Notes: generated from the letters alone by a model not told the origin. A stretch of DNA of 11,753 bases from Lachnospiraceae bacterium UBA2860 (GCA_002350625.1 DEFE01000051.1:11646-23398), one strand, 5' to 3'. Positions 1 through 7,028 are shown, counted from the stretch's first letter. A program made the numbers and translations.

Positions 1-1482
1 CTGCGGCAGATGCGTGATGCACAGCACCTGGTGCCGCCTTGCGACGCGGGCCATCTTTTCCGCTACTTTTTGCGCCGTCCGCCCGCTGATGCCTGCGTCA
101 ACTTCGTCAAAGATGATGGTGCCCGCCGTATCGGTATCCGCGAACATCGTCCGGATGCCGAGCATCAGACGCGACAACTCGCCGCCGGACACGACGCCCT
201 TAAGTGGCCGCCTCGTCTCCCTCGGATTCGTCGCGATCATGAATTCGACACTGTCACAGCCGTTTGCAGAATAGTTGCCATTTTCTCTGAATTCAATGGC
301 GAAATCCGCGCGGGCAAAATTGAGGTCGCGGAACTCTTTTCCCGCGGCGCCCGCAAACATGCCGGCGTACAGCTTCCGGATCCTGGTGAGCTCCTTCGAA
401 GAGGCGTCCAGTCTCTCCCTGGCCGAAGCGTACTCCTTTAACAGGCGCGCCCGGTTTTCTTCATAGGCTTCAAGCTTTTTCAGCTCGAGCTTCTTTTCGG
501 CGGCATAAGCGAGAATGTCGCCGATCGTCCTTCCGTATTTTGCCTTGAGATGATTGATCTCATTCAGCCGCTCTTCCGTGTCGGAAAATGTCTCCGCCTC
601 GAAATTGAGATTGTCCGCATAATCCGCAATCGAGCGGTTAAAATCATTGAGCAGGGAATCGATCTCGCTCAGCGCTTCGTAGATGCCGTGGAGCTCCTCG
701 TCGAATTCGCTGATGCTCTCAAGCCTTTTCAGCGCGTGTCCGATCACTTCTCCGGCGCTCTCGGGATCGTTGTAGCCGGTCGCCTCGTGAACCTCGAAGG
801 CCGCCTCTGCGATCTTTTTCGCGTTGATGAGTTTTCTGTAGCGCTTTTCGACTTCCTCGTCCTCGCCTTCGTGAAGCGCGGCGGCGTCAATTTCCCCGAT
901 TTCAAACCTGAGAAAGGCCATGCGTCTCTCCCGCTCCTCTTCACTGAGCTCGGCGCCGCCAAGGGCCTTTTTGATGCCGCTCCACACCTTGTAATCGGCG
1001 GCGACCTGCTCCTTCAAAGCAGCGATCTCCTCCCCGCCGAAGGTATCGAGAAGGGCGAGCTGCACCTCCGGCCTGAGAAGCTTCTGGTGCTCGCTCTGTC
1101 CGTGGATATCGATGAGAAGCGCGGCTATTTCCCGCACCTTTCCGGAGGGCTGCGCCTCGCCGTTGATCCTGAACTGTGATCTTCCGTCCAGCATTTTCCT
1201 CGAGATGAGGACGACGCCGTCTTCCGCCTCTATGCCGCGCTCGGTGAGAGCGGCAAGCACCGCTTCCTCCTGGACCTCAAAGACGAGTTCAAGGAGCGAC
1301 GGCCCGCCCGCGCCCCCCGCCAGATCCCGCTGTACGCGGCCGCCAAGGGCCAGGCCGATGGCATCAACGATGATGGATTTTCCGGCGCCCGTCTCTCCCG
1401 TCAGGATATTGAGGCCTTCGGTAAAATCCACATCGACTTCCCGGATCAGCGCCAGATTTTTAATATGGAGATTTCTGAGCAT
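1..1482 (-). CDS. recN: DNA repair protein RecN, 3' end cut by window edge
   Basis: RecN is an SMC-like ATPase of double-strand break repair that acts on DNA in the cytoplasm. The frame is open without interruption for 494 codons from an ATG at 1480-1482 to the first base of the window. The N-terminus carries the Walker A motif GETGAGKS at residues 29-36. DIHGQSEHQ at 125-133 is the RecN-specific motif; most relatives I recall have His where this one has Ser. A Glu/Lys-rich, probably coiled-coil middle follows (roughly 150-380). The ABC signature SGGELSR is at 432-438, Walker B TIIFDEVDAGISG at 455-467, and the last residues HLPQ (491-494) are the H-loop. RecN proteins are usually about 550-570 residues, so some 60-70 are missing. 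Its start overlaps the argR stop by one base (TGATG), so it is probably translationally coupled and is the last visible gene of the nusB-recN cluster. Confidence 0.97.
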   Translation of the reverse strand, partial: MLRNLHIKNLALIREVDVDFTEGLNILTGETGAGKSIIVDAIGLALGGRVQRDLAGGAGGPSLLELVFEVQEEAVLAALTERGIEAEDGVVLISRKMLDGRSQFRINGEAQPSGKVREIAALLIDIHGQSEHQKLLRPEVQLALLDTFGGEEIAALKEQVAADYKVWSGIKKALGGAELSEEERERRMAFLRFEIGEIDAAALHEGEDEEVEKRYRKLINAKKIAEAAFEVHEATGYNDPESAGEVIGHALKRLESISEFDEELHGIYEALSEIDSLLNDFNRSIADYADNLNFEAETFSDTEERLNEINHLKAKYGRTIGDILAYAAEKKLELKKLEAYEENRARLLKEYASARERLDASSKELTRIRKLYAGMFAGAAGKEFRDLNFARADFAIEFRENGNYSANGCDSVEFMIATNPRETRRPLKGVVSGGELSRLMLGIRTMFADTDTAGTIIFDEVDAGISGRTAQKVAEKMARVARRHQVLCITHLPQ

Positions 1483-1940
1483 CACATTCCCCTTCCGGCA
1501 ATTTCTTCTATGCGTTCCCTCACGATTCCCGCATCCCCGGGAGAGCGGATCACGACGAGGATCGTGTCGTCGCCCGCGATACTGCCGAGAAGCTCCGGCC
1601 AGTCCAGTGAGTCCAGGGCGGCGGCCGCCGCCATAGCCATGCCGGATACCGTGTGAATCACAAGGATGTTGACGGACACATCGAGGGAGACAAAGGAATC
1701 GCGGAGAACTCTCTTATAGCGTCCTGCCAGATCGGGATCTTCCTTGTCTCCGGCCGTATAGCGCTGCCTGCCGTCCGGTCCCTGGATCTTGCGGAGCTGC
1801 AGCTGGCGGATATCCCTTGAAACGGTCGCCTGTGTGACGCAGAAGCCGCTTTCGTTGAGATACTGCGCCAGCTCCTCCTGCGTCTCAACGGAGTGCTCCC
1901 TGATCAGCTTCAGAATCATTTCGTGCCTTGCGTTTTTCAT
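1482..1940 (-). CDS. argR: Arginine repressor ArgR/AhrC
   Basis: Transcriptional regulator that senses L-arginine and represses arginine biosynthesis (and in Bacillus activates catabolism), acting as a hexamer. The protein has 152 residues, the normal family length. The N-terminal winged helix-turn-helix spans about 1-70 and ends its recognition helix with the family motif VTQATVSRDI (35-44). The C-terminal oligomerisation and arginine-binding domain includes GMAMAAAAALD (100-110) and the ligand-binding GDDT (123-126). The ATG at 1938-1940 has GGGAGG eight bases upstream. The gene lies one base after nadK and overlaps recN by one base; the nadK-argR-recN order is typical of Clostridia. No ARG box was confidently identified in the window, so autoregulation cannot be judged. 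Confidence 0.96.
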   Translation of the reverse strand: MKNARHEMILKLIREHSVETQEELAQYLNESGFCVTQATVSRDIRQLQLRKIQGPDGRQRYTAGDKEDPDLAGRYKRVLRDSFVSLDVSVNILVIHTVSGMAMAAAAALDSLDWPELLGSIAGDDTILVVIRSPGDAGIVRERIEEIAGRGM

Positions 1941-1941
1941 C

Positions 1942-2787
1942 TCAAAGGCCTCCCGCCATCTTGTTTCTCAGGACCTCAAGAAAACTGACATGGCTCAATT
2001 TCATGATGTTTGTATATGAGGGAGAACGGCTGACTTCAATCGAGTCCCCCGTGCCGAGCGGTATGCCCTTCCGGCCGTCGAAGCTCACGGTAACGGCGCA
2101 GGGCTCGTAGCCCGTGCTGCCCTCCCCGATCTTCGTACAAATCGTATCCGATCCGGACAAAATGATGCTTCTCGATATCAGTGAATGCGGCGCGAGCGGC
2201 GTCATGAGGATCACTTCCGCCGGCGGCGAGACAATCGGTCCTCCGGCCGAAAGATTGTAGCCGGTAGAACCTGTCGCCGTAGACAGGATGATGCCGTCCG
2301 CGCTGTAGGAATTGAGATAGGACTCATTGACGTAGTTGACGATCCGGTATGAACGCAGCGGGCCTTCCCTTCTCAGCATGATCTCATTGAGCGCCGTATC
2401 TCCCTCCGTTGTCCCGTCCGCCCTTTGAATCCGGCCGCGCAGCATCATCCGCTTTTCGATCTCATAGTCGCCGGCCAGAATGCGGTCTATGGCCTCGTAC
2501 ATATGCCCGGCGCCGATCTCTGCCAGATAGCCCAGGTTTCCGAAATTGATGCCGATGAGCGGCAGCTGCCGGTTCAGGAGAACTCCCGCCGCGCGCAGCA
2601 TGGTGCCGTCTCCGCCGAGGACGAATACGCAGTCGATTCCTTCGGGAAGATCCTTCCCGTCCTCCGACACGAAGCAGGAAACGCCTCTGTCTTTAAGGTA
2701 GGCGGCGATCCCGGCGGCCGCTGTCTCCGTGGCCTTCTTTTCCCTGTTGCGGATCACTCCGGCTGTACTGAGTCTTCCCTTTATCAT
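1942..2787 (-). CDS. nadK: NAD kinase
   Basis: Phosphorylates NAD to NADP using ATP or polyphosphate and so sets the cytoplasmic NADP pool. The 281-residue protein has the hallmark GGDGT at 58-62, the NFGNLGYLAEI stretch at 81-91, the substrate-contacting NE pair at 134-135, and the glycine-rich TGSTGYNLSAGGPI at 172-185. All expected family motifs are present and the length is normal. The start is an ATG at 2785-2787, three bases after the tlyA stop, with AAGGA touching the ATG and a GAGGAG further upstream inside the tlyA end. Only one base separates its stop from argR. The tlyA-nadK-argR order supports the call and suggests expression as part of the cluster transcript. Confidence 0.97.
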   Translation of the reverse strand: MIKGRLSTAGVIRNREKKATETAAAGIAAYLKDRGVSCFVSEDGKDLPEGIDCVFVLGGDGTMLRAAGVLLNRQLPLIGINFGNLGYLAEIGAGHMYEAIDRILAGDYEIEKRMMLRGRIQRADGTTEGDTALNEIMLRREGPLRSYRIVNYVNESYLNSYSADGIILSTATGSTGYNLSAGGPIVSPPAEVILMTPLAPHSLISRSIILSGSDTICTKIGEGSTGYEPCAVTVSFDGRKGIPLGTGDSIEVSRSPSYTNIMKLSHVSFLEVLRNKMAGGL

Positions 2788-2790
2788 TCC

Positions 2791-3594
2791 TTATGTCAGC
2801 TCCTCATGTGATGTGCGGACCACAGACAGGATCTGCGCGTCCGTAATAGTCTCTTCAGTATCTCCGCCTTTCTCGATGAGGCACAGATACTCGATATTAC
2901 CCTCGGGCCCGCGGATCGGAGAATAATCTATAAGGCGCGGGTTTAAGCCGATGCTCCGCGCATAGTCCGTAACTCTCCGGATGACCTCCGCATGAACGAG
3001 CGGATCGCGGACGACGCCCTTTTTGCCCACCTGTTCTCTTCCCGCCTCAAACTGCGGCTTGATCAGACAGACGATGTCGCCCTTCTCCTCGAGCAGATCT
3101 CGCACCGGAATAAGCACCTTGATGAGTGAGATAAAGCTCACGTCAATGCTGGCAAAGTCGGCGCTTTCCGGAAGGTCGTCCCGCGTCACGTAGCGGATAT
3201 TGGTCTTCTCCATACTCGTCACGCGGCTGTCGCAGCGAAGGGACCAGTCGAGCTGTCCCCGCCCGACATCGATCGCATAGACATGCGCCGCCCCGTTCTG
3301 CAGCATGCAGTCCGTAAAGCCGCCCGTGGAGCTGCCGATGTCGAGGCAGACCTTCCCTTCCACGGATATGGGAAAAACCTCAAGTGCCTTCTCCAGCTTC
3401 AGCCCGCCGCGGCTCACGTACCGCAGCTTTTCCCCACGGACCTCGACAGATACGGTCTCCGGAAAAGCAGTGCCCGCCTTGTCACAGCGCTGGCCGTCCA
3501 CATAGACGATGCCGGACATGATGAGTGCCTTAGCCTTCTCCCGCGATGCGGAAATGCCTTTTTCCGTCAAAAGAACGTCAAGCCGCTTTTTCAC
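2791..3594 (-). CDS. tlyA: TlyA family rRNA 2'-O-methyltransferase (hemolysin A family)
   Basis: Predicted S-adenosylmethionine-dependent methyltransferase of the TlyA family. Characterised members 2'-O-methylate 16S and/or 23S rRNA; the name hemolysin is historical. The 267-residue protein has an N-terminal S4 RNA-binding domain (about 3-60) that begins KKRLDVLLTEKGI. An FtsJ-like methyltransferase domain follows, with RGGLKLEKAL at 62-71, the SAM-binding DIGSSTGGFTD at 85-95, Asp109 at the end of the second strand, and IKPQFEAGREQVGKKG in the C-terminal half. The start is GTG at 3592-3594, overlapping the xseB TGA as GTGA, with GGAGG seven bases upstream inside xseB. In many Clostridia ispA and dxs precede this gene; here xseB does. 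Whether 16S, 23S or both are modified cannot be read from sequence. Confidence 0.94.
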   Translation of the reverse strand: MKKRLDVLLTEKGISASREKAKALIMSGIVYVDGQRCDKAGTAFPETVSVEVRGEKLRYVSRGGLKLEKALEVFPISVEGKVCLDIGSSTGGFTDCMLQNGAAHVYAIDVGRGQLDWSLRCDSRVTSMEKTNIRYVTRDDLPESADFASIDVSFISLIKVLIPVRDLLEEKGDIVCLIKPQFEAGREQVGKKGVVRDPLVHAEVIRRVTDYARSIGLNPRLIDYSPIRGPEGNIEYLCLIEKGGDTEETITDAQILSVVRTSHEELT

Positions 3595-3842
3595 TCGAAA
3601 TCCTCCAAAGACCCGTCACCGGTAAGAATCTGCATCTTCTTCTCATATCCGTCCAGCTTGTCGTGTACGGATTTCAGCAGCTTCATGCCTTCCTGATAGA
3701 GGTGGAAGCTCTCCTCAAGCGTCACATCCTCACTTTCCAGACGCGCGGAGATCTTCTCGAGCGCAGCAAAGCTCTCTTCCACCGTGAGCTCTTCTTTTAC
3801 TTCTTCCTGTCCGGATGCCGCTGTCATCTCTTTATCACTCAT
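3591..3842 (-). CDS. xseB: Exodeoxyribonuclease VII small subunit
   Basis: Small subunit of exonuclease VII, which degrades single-stranded DNA to short oligonucleotides in repair and recombination; several XseB chains bind the coiled-coil part of XseA. The 83-residue protein has the normal small size. It shows the family core SFAALEKISARLESEDVTLEE (starting near residue 24), followed by SFHLYQEGMKLLKS, a helical hairpin pattern. The N-terminal 20 residues are an acidic, low-conservation extension. The ATG at 3840-3842 lies eight bases inside the end of xseA, with AAGGAG about ten bases upstream. Its TGA overlaps the GTG of tlyA. Tight overlaps on both sides fit coupled translation that keeps subunit levels matched. 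Confidence 0.95.
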   Translation of the reverse strand: MSDKEMTAASGQEEVKEELTVEESFAALEKISARLESEDVTLEESFHLYQEGMKLLKSVHDKLDGYEKKMQILTGDGSLEDFE

Positions 3843-5169
3843 CGGGCAAATTCTCCTTCACTTCGGTTATGATTCGTCCGTCAGATACATAGATCGTGAG
3901 AGTATCTCCCCTTCCGACCTGTTTCACTGACCGCACGGCGTGCCCCGCACGGTTCTCTGCATAGGCGTAGCCCTGTCTGAGCCTGCCCGCGGGACTTATG
4001 CCTTCCATTCGGGCCGCCATGAGGGCGAGCCGGTGCCTGCTCGTTCGGAGCACGGTTTTCAACTGCTGCGGCAGCGCCCTCGACACCTCGTCCGCCTGCC
4101 TTTGATAGAGCACAAGCCTCCGCTCAAGCGGCGGCGCAAGGCGCATGCGGATTTTCTCTGCATGCGTCCGTTTCGTCCTGATGCGCTCTGCGAGCATTCC
4201 CCGCATCGCGTCCTCGATCGAAGCTGACCGCATGCGGGCATCCCGCAGTTTTCTCTCCGGTGACATCGCCTTGAGGCGCGCCTCATACCACTTCTCTTCC
4301 TTCCTGAGTGCCTCGGCCTTTGTGCTTAACGCCCTGTCAAGTGCAAGCTGCGTCCTTTTCACAAGAGATGAAAACTCCGCGTAATCAAACACGGCGATCT
4401 CCGCGGCAGCCGACGGCGTTGCAGCGCGCAGGTCCGCGGCAAAATCAGCGATGGTGACATCCGTCTCATGTCCGACGGCTGAAATCACGGGCGTACTGCA
4501 GGCACAGATCGCCCGCGCGACATTCTCCTCGTTAAATGCCCAAAGATCCTCGAGCGAGCCGCCGCCGCGGCCGACGATGAGCACGTCGACAAGGCCGTCC
4601 AGGGTCTGTATGCCCCGGACAATGCTCTCGGAAGCGCCTTCGCCCTGCACCTGTGCCGGGCAGAGAATCACCTGAACATACGGATTTCTGCGCCTCGAAA
4701 TTGTCTGTATATCACGAATCGCAGCGCCGGTCGGTGCCGTGACGACGCCGACAGTCGCTGCGTATTTCGGGATTTTCTTTTTAATTTCCGCCCTGAAGCA
4801 TCCTTCTGCCTCAAGCTTCTTTTTGAGCGCCTGATAGCGCTCGTAGAGCTCTCCCGCGCCCTCCAGGCGGATTTCCCTGGCATAGAGCTGGTAGCGCCCG
4901 TCTCTCTCATAGACGTCGATGCTGCCGCCGGCGATCACCTTGTCCCCGTCCTTCATGCGGAAAGCGAGGCCGCGCCGGCTGCTTGCAAACATCACACAGG
5001 GAATCGCGCCTGTCGCGTCCTTCAGAGAAAAATAGATGTGCCCGGAGGTGTGATACTTTACGTTCGACACTTCTCCGCGCACAAAAACAGCGGCGAGCAT
5101 AGGATCGCCTGCGAAGAGCCCCCGGATATACCGGTTTACCTGTCCGACGGTATAGACTCTCTTATTCAT
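3835..5169 (-). CDS. xseA: Exodeoxyribonuclease VII large subunit
   Basis: Catalytic subunit of exonuclease VII, a metal-independent single-strand DNA exonuclease of the cytoplasm. The protein has 444 residues, normal for Firmicutes. An N-terminal OB-fold (about 3-100) with RGEVSNVKYHTSGHIYFSLKD binds DNA. The catalytic domain contains TAPTGAAIRDI (144-153), GRGGGSLEDLWAFNEE (200-215) and GHETDVTIADFAADLR (233-248), all XseA signatures. A basic, helical and probably coiled-coil region (about 260-385) precedes a short C-terminal segment with RLRQGYAYAEN. The ATG at 5167-5169 overlaps the nusB stop as ATGA and has only a weak Shine-Dalgarno (AAAGG immediately before the ATG), so translation may depend on ribosomes finishing nusB. 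Confidence 0.97.
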   Translation of the reverse strand: MNKRVYTVGQVNRYIRGLFAGDPMLAAVFVRGEVSNVKYHTSGHIYFSLKDATGAIPCVMFASSRRGLAFRMKDGDKVIAGGSIDVYERDGRYQLYAREIRLEGAGELYERYQALKKKLEAEGCFRAEIKKKIPKYAATVGVVTAPTGAAIRDIQTISRRRNPYVQVILCPAQVQGEGASESIVRGIQTLDGLVDVLIVGRGGGSLEDLWAFNEENVARAICACSTPVISAVGHETDVTIADFAADLRAATPSAAAEIAVFDYAEFSSLVKRTQLALDRALSTKAEALRKEEKWYEARLKAMSPERKLRDARMRSASIEDAMRGMLAERIRTKRTHAEKIRMRLAPPLERRLVLYQRQADEVSRALPQQLKTVLRTSRHRLALMAARMEGISPAGRLRQGYAYAENRAGHAVRSVKQVGRGDTLTIYVSDGRIITEVKENLPDE

Positions 5170-5570
5170 GCCTTTCTGGAAAGCTCGCCAAGAATTCCGT
5201 TAATAAATGCCGGTGATTCATCACCGCCATAGAGTTTGGCGAGTTCTACCGCTTCGTTGATCGCGACACCGTCCGGGATCGCCTCGTCGAATTTCATCTC
5301 GTAGACGGCAACCCGGAGCACTGCCAGATCACAGCTGTTGAAACGACTGGTTTTCCAACCCCGCGCCGTGCTGTTGAGCAGCTCGTCGATCTCCCCGATG
5401 TGCGCACGTATTTCCCCGAGTCTTTCGCGGAGATAATGCTTATCCGCCTCCGACGCCTGGCCGATCCCGTCCAGATAGAGATCGATCTGTTCAGGCATCG
5501 CCTCTTCGCTGTTAAATGCGCACAGATACACCAGCTTAAACAAATGCTCGCGAAGTTTTCTTCTGTTCAC
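5166..5570 (-). CDS. nusB: Transcription antitermination factor NusB
   Basis: NusB pairs with ribosomal protein S10 (NusE), binds boxA RNA and promotes processive transcription of rRNA operons. The 134-residue all-helical protein starts with a basic RNA-binding helix (MNRRKLREHLFKLVYL). It carries the conserved C-terminal half W-K-x-S-R-F, DLAVLRVAVYEM (81-92), AINEAVELAKLYGG and FINGILGEL. Length is normal. I chose the GTG at 5568-5570 because AAGGGGAG (5579-5586) lies eight bases upstream and the protein then begins at the usual place. Upstream is a 118-base gap with two hairpins after the Asp23 gene, an adjacency common in Clostridia. The stop overlaps the xseA start as ATGA. Confidence 0.95.
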   Translation of the reverse strand: MNRRKLREHLFKLVYLCAFNSEEAMPEQIDLYLDGIGQASEADKHYLRERLGEIRAHIGEIDELLNSTARGWKTSRFNSCDLAVLRVAVYEMKFDEAIPDGVAINEAVELAKLYGGDESPAFINGILGELSRKA

Positions 5571-5578
5571 TTTTGCTA

Positions 5579-5586
5579 CTCCCCTT
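5579..5586 (-). promoter_or_regulatory. Ribosome binding site deciding the nusB GTG start
   Basis: On the minus strand the sequence AAGGGGAG sits eight bases before the GTG at 5568-5570. No ATG in frame nearby has a comparable site, so this decides the start. The overlapping bases 5581-5588 (ATAAGGGG on the minus strand) could pair with the 3' arm of the upstream hairpin, as described under findings. Confidence 0.75.
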
Positions 5587-5616
5587 ATTAATCCTTTTCC
5601 CCTTCTTGCTGCCTTT

Positions 5617-5634
5617 GCCGGACCCCCATCCGGC
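5617..5634 (-). promoter_or_regulatory. Hairpin 2 in the nusB leader
   Basis: A perfect six-base-pair inverted repeat, GCCGGA with TCCGGC, encloses a six-base loop that reads TGGGGG on the minus strand. It lies between the larger hairpin and the nusB start. It is short and is followed by purine-rich sequence (AAAGG, GAAGGGGAAAAGG), not by a T tract, so it does not look like an intrinsic terminator. Its role is unknown; it may be a leader structure or a processing site. Confidence 0.5.
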
Positions 5635-5638
5635 GGAT

Positions 5639-5673
5639 AAGGAGCGAAGGCTCACAAAAGAGCCCCGCTCCTT
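5639..5673 (-). promoter_or_regulatory. Hairpin 1 between the Asp23 gene and nusB
   Basis: A strong stem: eight base pairs (AAGGAGCG with CGCTCCTT), a small asymmetric bulge, then five more (GGCTC with GAGCC) around a six-base loop. Read on the minus strand the loop side contains GCTCTTTTG, which includes the GCTCTTT core of boxA elements. The stem begins about 15 bases after the Asp23 stop, where a terminator could sit. The 3' side continues ATCCGCC with no T run, so simple termination looks inefficient; attenuation, mRNA stabilisation or processing between the tkt-asp23 and nusB parts is equally possible. Confidence 0.6.
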
Positions 5674-5688
5674 TAATCATGCTCTTGC

Positions 5689-6066
5689 TCAGTCGCCTTT
5701 AGACACAATGTCTGTGATTTTGACGCTTACTTCAGTCACCTGCATTCCCGTCATATTCTCTATCGCGGATTTGACCTTCTCCTGAACAGCTTTTCCGACT
5801 TCGGGAATGCTGTATCCGTAATCAAGGCACAAAGACAGTTCAACCTTGACGCGGTTGTCATCCACACCCACATGCACGCCCTTGGAAAGCGCTTTGATGC
5901 CTCTTCTTGCGGCCATGTCGCTCGTGATGCCGCCGGCAAGCGAGGATACGCCCTTCACTTCCGTTGCCGCCAGCCCGGCGATGACGGAGACGACTTCGTC
6001 CGCAACCTTCACCGTGCCTTTGCCGCCGCTGTCCCTGATCGTATATGTACTGTGTCCTTCAGCCAT
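5689..6066 (-). CDS. Asp23/Gls24 family envelope stress response protein
   Basis: Small Asp23/Gls24-family protein. Staphylococcal Asp23 is an abundant, membrane-anchored cell-envelope-associated protein, while clostridial paralogues next to nusB are largely uncharacterised. The 125-residue protein has no signal peptide or membrane segment. It shows the family pattern GTVKVADEVVSVIAGLAATEVKGVSSLAGG (first half), SKGVHVGVDDNRVKVELSLCLDYGYSIPEV in the middle, and VQEKVKSAIENMTGMQVTEVSVKI near the end. The ATG at 6064-6066 follows the transketolase C subunit by 17 bases with AGAGG and AGG motifs upstream, so it probably shares the tkt promoter. The Asp23-nusB neighbourhood is widespread in Clostridia. 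The specific role here cannot be read from sequence. Confidence 0.93.
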   Translation of the reverse strand: MAEGHSTYTIRDSGGKGTVKVADEVVSVIAGLAATEVKGVSSLAGGITSDMAARRGIKALSKGVHVGVDDNRVKVELSLCLDYGYSIPEVGKAVQEKVKSAIENMTGMQVTEVSVKITDIVSKGD

Positions 6067-6083
6067 ACCTGTCTCTTACCTCT

Positions 6084-7028
6084 TTAACCCTTTACAAATG
6101 CCTTGACCTGCTTGTACACGCCTTCGCCGTCAAGCTCATACTTGTGAATCAGCTCGCCGGCCGGTCCGGATTCGCCGAACTTGTCGCGGACGCCGATTCT
6201 GTAAAGCGGTGCCGGGCACTTTTCACTCAGCAGCTCGGCAACGGCGCCGCCGAGGCCGCCGATGATGCTGTGCTCTTCAGCTGTAACGATCTTGCCTGTC
6301 TTTTTGACGGAGGAAAGAATCAGCTCCTCGTCAAGCGGCTTGATCGTGCAGATATTGAGCACTTCCGCCTCGATGCCTTCCTTTGCAAGCTCTGCTGCAG
6401 CTTCAAGCGCATAGCCGACTTCGATGCCGTTCGCGGCGATCGTGACGTCCTTTCCTTCGCGGACAATCTGCCCCTTGCCGATTTCAAATTTGAATGTCTC
6501 GGGGTCAAAGATCACGGGGCAAGCCGCGCGCCCGAAGCGCATATAGACAGGTCCCTCATATTCGATGGCGGCGCGGATGGCTGCCTTAGCTTCCGTGTCG
6601 TCCGCCGGGCACATGACGACCATTCCCGGGATCACGCGCATGAGCGCCAGATCCTCCAGGCACTGATGGGAAGCGCCGTCTTCACCGACGCTGATGCCCG
6701 CGTGTGTGGCACCGATCTTCACGTTGAGGTGCGGATAACCGATCGAGTTGCGCACCTGTTCATAGGCGCGTCCCGCAGCGAACATCGCGAAGGTGCTGGC
6801 AAAGGGAATCAGTCCCGTCGTGGAAAGACCTGCTGCGATCGCCATCATATTGCCCTCGGCAATACCGCAGTCGATGAAGCGGTCCGGATATGCTTTCTTG
6901 AAAATCCCCGTCTTCGTCGCGCCGGCGAGATCGGCGTCAAGAACAACGAGATTCGGATATTCGGCTCCGAGCTCGGCAAGGGCTTCGCCGTAGCTCTGTC
7001 TGGTCGCAATCTTCTTCACATCACTCAT
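6084..7028 (-). CDS. Transketolase, C-terminal subunit (split enzyme)
   Basis: Second half of a two-gene transketolase, which moves two-carbon ketol units between sugar phosphates in the non-oxidative pentose phosphate pathway with thiamine diphosphate. The 314-residue protein holds the pyrimidine-binding domain, with GIAEGNM at 55-61. Glu58 is the expected cofactor-activating glutamate, and Gly59 stands where Gln is frequent. THAGISVGEDGASHQ (108-122) follows, then the C-terminal transketolase domain (about 190-314) with EEHSIIGGLGGAVAE. The ATG at 7026-7028 overlaps the N-subunit stop as ATGA, with AAAGGA about 13 bases upstream. A heterodimeric enzyme, possibly an (alpha-beta)2 assembly, is expected. 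The fold is shared with DXS and dehydrogenase E1 beta, but the transketolase-type N partner settles the call. Confidence 0.95.
   Translation of the reverse strand: MSDVKKIATRQSYGEALAELGAEYPNLVVLDADLAGATKTGIFKKAYPDRFIDCGIAEGNMMAIAAGLSTTGLIPFASTFAMFAAGRAYEQVRNSIGYPHLNVKIGATHAGISVGEDGASHQCLEDLALMRVIPGMVVMCPADDTEAKAAIRAAIEYEGPVYMRFGRAACPVIFDPETFKFEIGKGQIVREGKDVTIAANGIEVGYALEAAAELAKEGIEAEVLNICTIKPLDEELILSSVKKTGKIVTAEEHSIIGGLGGAVAELLSEKCPAPLYRIGVRDKFGESGPAGELIHKYELDGEGVYKQVKAFVKG

Noticed and set aside
550..1179. A 209-codon plus-strand open frame opposite recN
   Set aside because: The minus strand here encodes intact RecN; the plus frame is a shadow with no recognisable protein features.
2791..3594. 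Reading the TlyA gene as a virulence haemolysin
   Set aside because: The S4 plus FtsJ-like methyltransferase layout is that of an rRNA methylase; the haemolysin label is historical.
5701..5713. Dyad AGACA-N3-TGTCT near the end of the Asp23 gene as an operator
   Set aside because: It is inside coding sequence, short, and matches no operator I can name.
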